Below the pieces are notes generated by a model. That model saw nothing but the letters and a program-made list of their open reading frames with translations. It ran no database searches and was not told the origin of the DNA. Source: Actinomadura latina NBRC 106108 (GTDB lineage Bacteria > Actinomycetota > Actinomycetes > Streptosporangiales > Streptosporangiaceae). From it: a DNA stretch of 64,000 bases. Both the position numbers and the translations under genes were made by a program. Below, one piece after another: positions 57,220 to 64,000 of the stretch. The stretch is taken from the NCBI RefSeq assembly GCF_001552195.1, contig NZ_BCQS01000003.1:1-64000 (forward strand), written 5' to 3'. Position 1 is the stretch's first letter. Every line of letters starts with the position of its first letter.

Positions 57220-57792
57220 ATGGCACGCATTCTGCTTCTCCACTCGATGTACGGGCTGCGTCCGGCGGTGCATCAGGCGGCGGACCGGCTCCGTGCGGCG
57301 GGGCATGACGTCCACGTTCCCGACCTGTACGACGGGCGGGTCGTCGACGACCCCGAGGCCGGCATCGAGATCAAGGAGGAGATCGGCCGGGACGAGTTGC
57401 TGCGGCGCGCCGTCCGGGCGGCCGCGCCTCTTATGGGCGACGGCGGCCTCGTCTACGCAGGCTTCTCGCTCGGCGGTTCCATCGCGCAGAACCTCGCCTT
57501 CGCGGACGACAAGGCCGGCGGCCTGCTGCTGATGCACGGTACGTCCGACATCGCGGAGGACGCGTCCACCGAGGTCCCGGTGCAACTGCACGTCGCCGAC
57601 CCCGACACCTGGGAGCCCGTCGACTGGCTGAACACCTGGTACCTGCAGATGCGCAAAGCGGGCGCGGACGTGGAGGTCTACCGCTACCGGGGCGCCGGCC
57701 ACCTCTTCACGGACCCGGACCTCCCCGACTACGACGCCGAGGCCGCCGAGCTCGCCTGGACGACCGCCCTGGCCTTCCTCGACTCCCTCTGA
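57220..57792 (+). CDS. Dienelactone-hydrolase-family protein
   Basis: 190 residues from ATG 57220. The alpha/beta-hydrolase nucleophile elbow is GFSLGGS (Ser83), with a likely Asp near 119-140 and His in RGAGHLFTD near 168. In classic dienelactone hydrolases the nucleophile is Cys; a Ser form suggests general esterase or other hydrolase activity. Divergent from trxB. Its 3' end is the likely source of a series of decayed repeats downstream. Confidence 0.82.
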   Translation: MARILLLHSMYGLRPAVHQAADRLRAAGHDVHVPDLYDGRVVDDPEAGIEIKEEIGRDELLRRAVRAAAPLMGDGGLVYAGFSLGGSIAQNLAFADDKAGGLLLMHGTSDIAEDASTEVPVQLHVADPDTWEPVDWLNTWYLQMRKAGADVEVYRYRGAGHLFTDPDLPDYDAEAAELAWTTALAFLDSL

Positions 57793-58588
57793 CCACCCGG
57801 CCACTCCAAGGCACCGCGCCGCCACAGTGGACCTACCGCCGCCCCACCGCACTTGGACAACCGCCTGACCTTTCTGGGCTCCCTCTGAGGCCGTGGTTAT
57901 CGGCCCCTGAACGCTGAGTGCCATCGACGGCCCGTCGACCTGCTGACCCTGCGCGGCGTTCGTGGACCCTTAGCCTCGCGGCCCACGGATGTCGCGTACC
58001 AAGGTGATTTCGGCATTCCACCGCAGCTGGACGACCGCCCTCGCCTTCCTGACTCCCTATGCCCGTGTCGTTGGCCCGCTGGGTGCCGCACGCTGCGGCC
58101 CCTGCCACTCCGCCGCGCCCGGGCGAGGGCCCTGGCCTTCGTGGGCTTTCTTAGTCCCCGCCGCCGTTCTGCGGGGCGCGCCTGCCATGGTGGATCACCG
58201 CTCCACCGTGCCTGGACGACACCTTTGCCTACTGGGCGCGTTGACCGCCCTACCCGCCGCGCGGGGCGTTACGTGCCTCGGTGGCACTGCCTCACTACCA
58301 GCCTGGACAATCGTCCCCAGAGTTCGTAAGCACCCTCCGACCTCGATGGCCTCGAAGGTGCCGCGTGTTGCGGTGGTTGCCACTCCGCCGCGCCTGGACG
58401 ACCGACCTGAGATTTCTTTGATCCGTGGCGATGGTCCGAGGTGGCGCGTGCATTGGTGGGAGTTCGGCGCCCTGTCGCGTTTGGAGGGCCGCCTCCGGAT
58501 GCTCCGACTTGCTGGCCTGTGCCGCTGCGGGCTGCCTCGGGTACGCGTCGGCCGTTCTCGGCCAAGCCGAGAACGGCGGCGACGACTG
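57793..58588. repeat. Degenerate repeats derived from the hydrolase gene's 3' end
   Basis: The terminal segment of the upstream gene (57751-57792, core CTGGACGACCGCCCTGGCCTT) recurs in eroded form near 57847-57890, 58021-58063, 58111-58158, 58201-58240, 58288-58315 and 58381-58425. Spacing is irregular (about 80-180 bases). No gene is present in the gap. Confidence 0.6.
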
Positions 58589-59356
58589 TCAGGCGTTCTG
58601 CAGCTGCTTCAGGATGCGCTGGTTTCGGGCGGAGCAGTCCGCGCCGACGACCCAGATGTTCCATTTGCCGGAGCGGTCGCCGTGGACGGCGATAACGGTC
58701 GCGGGGCCGCCCTCGTACTTCGCGCTGTCGACCAGGGCGGGCGTCTGCCCGTGGGTCACGCCGTTGACGCATCCCTTGAGCTGCGCGGACGGCGGGCCGG
58801 ACACGGCTCTCAGCCGCTGTCCGTCGGCGAGCAGCCGGTCGACCTGCGCTCCCAGCGTCCCGGCGCGGTAGGCGGTGCCGCTGCGGGCCACCGTGAAGGC
58901 CGCGGCCGGGGCGGCGTTCGGGGCCACTCCCTTTTCCGAACCGGATTGGTCGGGATTGTCCTGCGCGGGAGTCGACGCCTTGCCGTGGTCGCCGCTCACG
59001 CCGTCCAATGCCATCGTGCCGACCGTCGCGCCGCCGCCGACGACGATCACCGCCGCCGCGGCCGCCGACAGGATCCGCCAATGCCGCCTTCCGCGCCGCT
59101 GCTCCATGCTCACCACGGTGGCGTTGTGCATCGACTCCGCGGCGATGGCGGTGTCTATGCGCTCGGCCAGCTCGGCGGGCATGGACGGTACGGGTGCCTC
59201 CGCCAGGATCCGGGAGACGTCCGCAAGGTCGGCGGACAGCTCACGGCATTCGGCGCAGGAGTCCAGGTGCGCGTTGACGGAGGCGGCTTCGTCGTCTTCG
59301 AGCAATCCCTCGGCCAGGTCGGCCAGGACGTCGTAGTCGTAGTGTGCGGGGTTCAC
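58589..59356 (-). CDS. Zinc-finger anti-sigma factor
   Basis: 255 residues from GTG 59356 overlapping the sigma gene stop. The zinc-binding HxxxCxxC motif is in NAHLDSCAECRELSADLADV near 29-48. One membrane helix (WRILSAAAAAVIVVGGGATV) near 97-116 anchors it, and the C-terminal ~130 residues are extracytoplasmic with a Cys pair (GCVNG, ADCSA). It should hold the adjacent SigM-type sigma factor until a signal releases it. Confidence 0.88.
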   Translation of the reverse strand: MNPAHYDYDVLADLAEGLLEDDEAASVNAHLDSCAECRELSADLADVSRILAEAPVPSMPAELAERIDTAIAAESMHNATVVSMEQRRGRRHWRILSAAAAAVIVVGGGATVGTMALDGVSGDHGKASTPAQDNPDQSGSEKGVAPNAAPAAAFTVARSGTAYRAGTLGAQVDRLLADGQRLRAVSGPPSAQLKGCVNGVTHGQTPALVDSAKYEGGPATVIAVHGDRSGKWNIWVVGADCSARNQRILKQLQNA

Positions 59357-59976
59357 TTGGGCATGCCACCTCCTTCCACACCTCCGACGTTTTTGCGATC
59401 CCGTCGGTTCCGGTGATGGGTGAGAAGGGGCGCCAGCCGGGCGCGTCCCCGTGCGCAGCGGCTCTTGATCGTGCCTGCCGGGACCTCCATGACCCGCGCG
59501 GCGTCGTCGACGGAATAGCCCATCATGTCGACGAGGACGAGGGCGGCGCGCTGCTCGAACGGGAGCTGCTCCAGCGCGGTGCGGACGTCGAGGGACACGC
59601 CGTGCGCGTCCGTCGGGTCCGGCATCTTCGGCGCGACGGCGTCGAACGTCGCGTCGTCGCCCATCGGCGTCGCCGGCCGGACGGACTTGCGCCGGATCCG
59701 GTCCAGGCAGGCGTTCACCACGATGCGGTGGAGCCAGGTGGTGACGGCGGCGTCCCCGCGGAACCGTCCGGCCGCGCGGAACGCCGACAGACACGCGTCC
59801 TGCAGCGCGTCGGCCGCCTCCTCCGGGTCGCCGAGGGTGCGCAGCGCCACCGCCCACATGCGGTCGCGGTGCCGGTGGACCAGTTCGGCGAACGCGTGCG
59901 GGTCCCCCTGGGCATGGCGGGCGAGGAGCTCCTTGTCGGGCACCTCGTCGACGCGATGCATGCTCACCGACGTCAT
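59353..59976 (-). CDS. sigM: ECF sigma factor, SigM-type
   Basis: 207 residues. Region 2 is ELVHRHRDRMWAVALRTLGD followed by EEAADALQDACLSAFRAAGR; region 4 is LPFEQRAALVLVDMMGYSVD and VPAGTIKSRCARGRARLAPL. The position between trx genes and murJ identifies it as the SigM group known from mycobacteria and Streptomyces (oxidative or envelope stress). ATG 59976 is preferred over a longer form starting at 60105. Overlaps its anti-sigma gene. Confidence 0.9.
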   Translation of the reverse strand: MTSVSMHRVDEVPDKELLARHAQGDPHAFAELVHRHRDRMWAVALRTLGDPEEAADALQDACLSAFRAAGRFRGDAAVTTWLHRIVVNACLDRIRRKSVRPATPMGDDATFDAVAPKMPDPTDAHGVSLDVRTALEQLPFEQRAALVLVDMMGYSVDDAARVMEVPAGTIKSRCARGRARLAPLLTHHRNRRDRKNVGGVEGGGMPK

Positions 59977-60242
59977 GAGCGGCCGCGTCCGTGCACGAAA
60001 TGCCCAGTCGCCGCCGAGCGCCTTGCGGCCGCGTCTGCTGGGGTAAGCACCACAGATTCCTGGGTAGAGGGGATATTTGCTCACAGGCACGATACCGACA
60101 AGCACCGCCCCACGTCACAGCCGGTTCTGCAGCACTCCAACCGCCGCGAAGTTGTTACCCGGTGTCCGGGATCGTCGTGACCGGCCGAGATCCCGCTCCC
60201 GCCGCCCGGCGGGCGTCCCGGCGTCCGCGGCGCTGACCGGGG
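59977..60242. other. Promoter region of sigM and end of the pseudokinase gene
   Basis: A gap of 266 bases. An ECF-type sigma factor is often autoregulated, but I see no confident GGAAC/CGTC pair here. Confidence 0.3.
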
Positions 60243-61844
60243 TCAGCCCGATGAGCCGAGGACGGTGACCTCGCTGACCTCGGCGCGGAACTGCCCGTCC
60301 GTGCCCTGGGAGAGCTCGGTGAACCAGAGCAGGACGTATCGGCCGCTACGCGTCCCGGGGACCTGGATCGTCGTGGAACCGGGCCCCGACGTGGTGACCG
60401 TCTGGACCTTCTGCATCGCACTCGGATCGGGCGAGTCGCCGATCCGCAGCTGGATCTTGGCCCCGGCGGCCTCGGGGAGTTCGGCCCTGATCTCCTTGAT
60501 CTTGACCGTCTTGCCCATGTCGAGTTGCAGGCCGAGCCCCTCCTTGAGGCGGCCGAAGTCCGCAGAGGTGTAGAAGGAGCTGCGCCACGTGGTGCCGGAC
60601 TTGCCGTCGATGGCGAGCCGCCCCTTGCCTTCGCCCTTGCCCCCGTCGTCGCCGACGGGGTCGACGCCCTTCGCGCTCTGGACGGTGAGCGCGGAGGCGG
60701 ACGGCGCGGGCGCGGCGCTCGACTTCTTCGGGTCCACGGCGCCGTCGCCGCCGGAATCGTCCTTGGAGCCGCTGCCGGACAGCGCCCACGCGCCGATCCC
60801 GACGATGACGGTCAGCGCGGCGGCGGCGACGCCGATCAGCGCCCGGTTCGCGGGACGCTTGGACGCGCCGGGCCCGTGCGCCGGTGCCGTGCGGGTCGAG
60901 GTGGACGACGGCGGCGGCGCGCCGTGCCGGGCGCGTGGCGGCGGGACGTGCGAGGACGCCGGCTGCTCGTGCGCGGGCTGCCGGTGCGGCTGCGTCGGTG
61001 CGGGCGGCGGTGCCGCGGAGCGCCGGGGCGCCGCCGGACGCGGGGACGGCGGCGAGGCGTGCCCCAGCCCGGCGAACAGCGGCAGCGGGGTGCGCGGGAC
61101 GCCGCGCAGCGCCTTGGCCAGGTCGGCGGGGGACGCGAGCGGCTCGCCCGCGCCGATGCCGAGGCAGCGGCAGACGATCGCGTCGACCGCGTGCGAGATG
61201 CCGGCCTGCACCTGGCGGGGCGCGTGCGGAACCCCGTCGGCGGCGGGCGCGGCGGGCAGGCCGGAGGCGTCCTCGTCGCCGGGCCAGTGCGCGGTGAGCG
61301 CCGCGTACAGCATCCGGCCGAGGCCGCGGACGTCCTCGGCGGCGGGATCCTCGGTGTGCCGGTCGTTCAGCACGGCGTCGGTCGCGATGCCGAGGATCTT
61401 GACGGTGCCGCCGGTCGTCCAGACGAGGTCGCGGGGGGTGAGGCAGAGGTGCGACAGCCCGGCGGAGTGCGCGGCGGCGATCGCCTCGGACGCCTCGTAC
61501 AGCAGCGTCGCGGCGCGGCCGGGCTCCAGCGGGGCCTTGCCGAGCATGCCCTCAAGGGCCTCGCCGGTCACCCATTCGCTGACGACGTAGGCGCTTTCGC
61601 CGGAGTCGTCGGCGTCGAACACCTGGGTGAGGCGCGGGTCGGTCAGCCTGCTGGCCGACCGCGCGGAGGTGACGGCCTCGGCGATCCGGGGGAACTCGGG
61701 ATCGAAGGTGCGGACGGCGACCGCCCGCGCGAGGATCTCGTCGATGGCCTTCCAGAGCGACGATCCACCGGAATCGCTGATGCGCTTTTCGAGGCGGTAG
61801 CGGCCGGCGAGACGCGTGCCGGGCTCGATGACTGACGTGCTCAC
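60243..61844 (-). CDS. MurJ-associated pseudokinase with C-terminal beta-sandwich
   Basis: About 533 residues from GTG 61844. Residues ~10-270 follow a Ser/Thr kinase fold, but the catalytic residues are missing: the VAIK lysine is Arg (AVRTF), HRDLKPEN is HLCLTPRDLVW, and DFG is absent (KILGIATD). A Pro-rich linker, one membrane helix (ALIGVAAAALTVIVGIGAWA) and an extracellular discoidin-like domain (GKSGTTWRSSFYTS, then GKTVKIKEIRAELPEA) follow. In mycobacteria the equivalent is fused to MurJ (MviN) and binds FhaA. Here it is a separate gene directly after murJ. Confidence 0.82.
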   Translation of the reverse strand: MSTSVIEPGTRLAGRYRLEKRISDSGGSSLWKAIDEILARAVAVRTFDPEFPRIAEAVTSARSASRLTDPRLTQVFDADDSGESAYVVSEWVTGEALEGMLGKAPLEPGRAATLLYEASEAIAAAHSAGLSHLCLTPRDLVWTTGGTVKILGIATDAVLNDRHTEDPAAEDVRGLGRMLYAALTAHWPGDEDASGLPAAPAADGVPHAPRQVQAGISHAVDAIVCRCLGIGAGEPLASPADLAKALRGVPRTPLPLFAGLGHASPPSPRPAAPRRSAAPPPAPTQPHRQPAHEQPASSHVPPPRARHGAPPPSSTSTRTAPAHGPGASKRPANRALIGVAAAALTVIVGIGAWALSGSGSKDDSGGDGAVDPKKSSAAPAPSASALTVQSAKGVDPVGDDGGKGEGKGRLAIDGKSGTTWRSSFYTSADFGRLKEGLGLQLDMGKTVKIKEIRAELPEAAGAKIQLRIGDSPDPSAMQKVQTVTTSGPGSTTIQVPGTRSGRYVLLWFTELSQGTDGQFRAEVSEVTVLGSSG

Positions 61845-62047
61845 GGCAACGTCCTGCACAGGTGGTCAGATCCCATGTTCGTGGCGTGGCAGCTTACGCC
61901 TCCGACCCTCCTCTTTGCGTTCCCCAGGGTGTCGCCCCGCAAGCCGTAGTCCCCCACATGGTAGTGCTTACTCGCTTGAGTGGCCGCCTTATCGCCGCGC
62001 GTCCTTTTTTACTTTGCGATGTTGAACGGCGCCGGATGACCGGATGA
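61845..62047. other. murJ-pseudokinase spacer
   Basis: About 200 bases; on the minus strand it follows murJ. It holds a TCCTTTTTTACTTTGCG stretch and no gene. Confidence 0.4.
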
Positions 62048-64000
62048 TCAGCGCCCGGGCAGCCGGCGCGCGAACATGGCGATGGTCGTCTGGATCTCCT
62101 CCACCCGCATCAGCTTGGCGAAGAGCAGGTACAGCAGCCCGCCGCCGACGGACCCGACGACCAGGGTGACCAGCGCGGGGAGCATCGCCGAGGTGTCCCC
62201 GGCGGCGTCCACGACGGTGTGCGCGGCGTAGGCGAACCCGATCAGCGGCCAGACCGCGACGAGGAGCTTCAGGTGGCCGCCGATGATGCGCCGGCCGTCG
62301 ATCCCGCCGAGCTTGCGGCGCAGCACCAGCCAGCAGGTGACGGTGCCGACGACGCTGGTGACCGCGAACCCGCCGGCGATGCCGACGACGATCCACTTGA
62401 CGCCGAGGACGTTGTAGGCGGTGAACGCCATCGCGATGTTGGACGTGGTGACGATCAGGCCGATCAGCGCGGGCGTCTTCGTGTCGCCGTACGAGTAGAA
62501 GACGCGCAGCATGAGCTGGTAGATCGAGAACGGCACGAGCGCGATCGCGAACATCTGCATGACCCGCGCGATGACCAGCGCGTCGTCCGGGGAGGTGTTG
62601 CCGTGCGCGAACAGGACCGTGGTGATCTCCGGGCCGAGCACCAGCATCAGCGCCGCCGCCGGCATGATGATCACGGAGGAGAGCCGCAGCCCGCTGGAGA
62701 ACGCGGCGCGCACGTCGGCGGTCTTGCCCTCGGCGGCGAACCGGCTCATCCGCGGCAGCAGCGCGGTGATCACCGAAACGCCGACGATCGCGTAGGGCAG
62801 CTGGAAGAGCTGGTAGGCGTTGAAGTACGGGGTGTAGCCGTAGCCCTCGCCGAGGCCCCCGTCCACGGCCTTGTTCCCGGCGGCGTTCGCGAGCGCGGTG
62901 ACGACGGCGAGCGCGGCCTGGGTGGCGATGACGTAGAGCAGCGTCCAGCCGGCCATCCGCCCGACTTCGCCGATCTCGCCGCGCTTGAAGTCGAGCCGGG
63001 GCCGCCAGCGGAACCCGACGCGGCGCAGTGACGGCCACAGCGCCACCGTCTGCAGGACGATGCCGCCGGTCGTGCCGACGTACAGCAGCATGAGCTGGGA
63101 GTCGGAGATGCTGGACGGGTCGACGCGGCCCGTGGTGACCGCCAGGAACGCGCCGCCGACGGCGATCACCACGATGTTGTTCAGGACCGGCGCCCACATC
63201 GGCGCGGCGAAGCTGCCGCGCGTGTTCAGGATGGCGCCGGCGAACGCGCCGACGCCGTAGAAGAACAGCTGCGGCAGGAAGAACTGCGCGAACAGGACGG
63301 CGACCCTGCGCTGGTCGCCGGTGTAGCTGCCGGCCAGGACGTCGATGAACAGCGGCGCGCACAGCACCGCCACGACGGTGAGGACGCCGAGGCCGATCAC
63401 CGCGAGGGTGAAGACGCGCTGCTCGTACTGCTCGCCGTAGGCGCGGTCGCGCTGCTTGGCCCGCACCAGCAGCGGGACGATCACACTGGTGAGGATGCCG
63501 CCGAGCAGCAGGTCGTAGATCTGGTTGGGGATCGTGTTGGCGGTGTTGTAGGCGTTCGCGAGCAGTCCGGTGCCGAGCGCGGCGACAATGACGGCGGTGC
63601 GCAGGAAGCCGGTGATGCGGGACGCGAGGGTGCCCACGGCCATGATCGCGCCAGAGCGGAGGATGCCGCCTCCGGCCTTCCCGCCGTCGCCCTCACCGGA
63701 CGGGGGGAGGGGTGTGTCGACGACCGTCTCGGCGACGGGCGCGCTCCCGCCGGGGACGGGAATGTCAATCGCCGTCTCGGCGGCGGTGCTCGCCGCGCCA
63801 CCCGGCCTGCCCGTCGGCGGCGGACTCGGGTATCCCGCCGGATTCGGCGCGCTCGGCGGCGGCCCCTGCGGAGGTGGGCCCTGTGGCCTCGGGGGAGGCG
63901 GCCCCTGCTGAGGTGGGCCCTGGGGCGGTCCCTGGGGCGGGGGCCCCTGCCGCGGGGGGCCCTGCGGCCTCCGCGGTGGCGGTCCCTGGGTTGGTGGACC
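62048..64000 (-). CDS. murJ: Lipid II flippase MurJ, 5' end beyond the window
   Basis: At least 650 codons, open to the right edge. The 531-residue core (from Met at 63643) has about 14 membrane helices, including ITGFLRTAVIVAALGTGLLA with the conserved R-x-x-G-F/N-x-x-N pattern and LTSVIVPLLVRAKQRDRAYG. Before it lies a ~115-residue Pro/Gly/Gln-rich N-terminus (GPPPQGPP-like repeats from the edge to ~63850). The flippase moves peptidoglycan precursors across the membrane. The true start is off the window. Confidence 0.9.
   Translation of the reverse strand, partial: GPPTQGPPPRRPQGPPRQGPPPQGPPQGPPQQGPPPPRPQGPPPQGPPPSAPNPAGYPSPPPTGRPGGAASTAAETAIDIPVPGGSAPVAETVVDTPLPPSGEGDGGKAGGGILRSGAIMAVGTLASRITGFLRTAVIVAALGTGLLANAYNTANTIPNQIYDLLLGGILTSVIVPLLVRAKQRDRAYGEQYEQRVFTLAVIGLGVLTVVAVLCAPLFIDVLAGSYTGDQRRVAVLFAQFFLPQLFFYGVGAFAGAILNTRGSFAAPMWAPVLNNIVVIAVGGAFLAVTTGRVDPSSISDSQLMLLYVGTTGGIVLQTVALWPSLRRVGFRWRPRLDFKRGEIGEVGRMAGWTLLYVIATQAALAVVTALANAAGNKAVDGGLGEGYGYTPYFNAYQLFQLPYAIVGVSVITALLPRMSRFAAEGKTADVRAAFSSGLRLSSVIIMPAAALMLVLGPEITTVLFAHGNTSPDDALVIARVMQMFAIALVPFSIYQLMLRVFYSYGDTKTPALIGLIVTTSNIAMAFTAYNVLGVKWIVVGIAGGFAVTSVVGTVTCWLVLRRKLGGIDGRRIIGGHLKLLVAVWPLIGFAYAAHTVVDAAGDTSAMLPALVTLVVGSVGGGLLYLLFAKLMRVEEIQTTIAMFARRLPGR

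Overview
The window is chromosomal DNA of a high-GC, Gram-positive actinobacterium. GTG and TTG starts are common and short stop/start overlaps (ATGA, GTGA) join many genes. The gene order rpmH-rnpA-yidD-yidC-jag-rsmG-parA-parB on one side and dnaA-dnaN-gnd-recF-dciA-gyrB-gyrA-DUF3566-tRNA-Ile on the other places it at the chromosomal replication origin. The content would suit Actinomadura or another Thermomonosporaceae member, but that placement is an inference from gene style and not from a search.

Layout. (a) 0-9.5 kb: a secreted protease, a complete cydA-cydB-cydD-cydC operon for the cytochrome bd oxidase behind a strikingly palindromic operator, a Tat-exported GH5-like glycosidase with a truncated GH16-like neighbour, and a GNAT acetyltransferase. 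(b) 9.5-17.25 kb: a mobile-element graveyard at tRNA-Ala. It holds a collapsed RepSA-type replication initiator, an IS256-family remnant, two ~110-bp direct repeats (att-like, each ending in the tRNA-Ala 3' half), an integrase remnant, an orphan HflX N-terminal domain, and an intact cassette: DUF5919-type regulator plus inositol-monophosphatase-like enzyme, divergent from a small zinc-ribbon protein, two paralogous small proteins and a 75-aa protein. (c) 17.2-23.4 kb: tRNA-Ala, DLW-39, an SDR, an M64 peptidase, an EamA exporter and an AraC regulator. (d) 23.4-29 kb: a gene-poor stretch rich in DnaA boxes, VOC and regulator fragments, an intradiol dioxygenase, a doubly deleted tyrosine integrase, an NYN protein, an orphan MobC and tRNA-Ile.

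(e) 29-49.6 kb is the conserved origin block. oriC lies in the dnaN-dnaA spacer (39.25-39.91 kb), with an AT-richer segment next to dnaN and a run of DnaA boxes toward dnaA. Two further exact boxes sit in tandem upstream of dnaA. Replication initiation (DnaA, DciA), the clamp (DnaN), gap repair (RecF), gyrase, RNase P protein, membrane insertion (YidC/YidD), RsmG and chromosome segregation (ParA/ParB) lie together. Five parS-like palindromes are visible: four between 47.7 and 52.8 kb and one at 5.2 kb in the cydD-cydC spacer.

(f) 49.6-64 kb: a decayed 2.2-kb stretch with ABC-transporter and transposase remnants, then Ddl, an aminotransferase, a GNAT protein, TrxA, TrxB, a dienelactone-hydrolase-like protein, an anti-sigma factor, a SigM-type sigma factor, a pseudokinase and MurJ, which runs off the right edge. 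This matches the usual actinobacterial parB-to-murJ neighbourhood, except that no CwlM-type amidase follows trxA and trxB and trxA are separated by about 0.8 kb. Islands, remnants and degenerate repeats interrupt the core at several points, mainly beside the two tRNA genes and downstream of jag, parB and the dienelactone-hydrolase gene.
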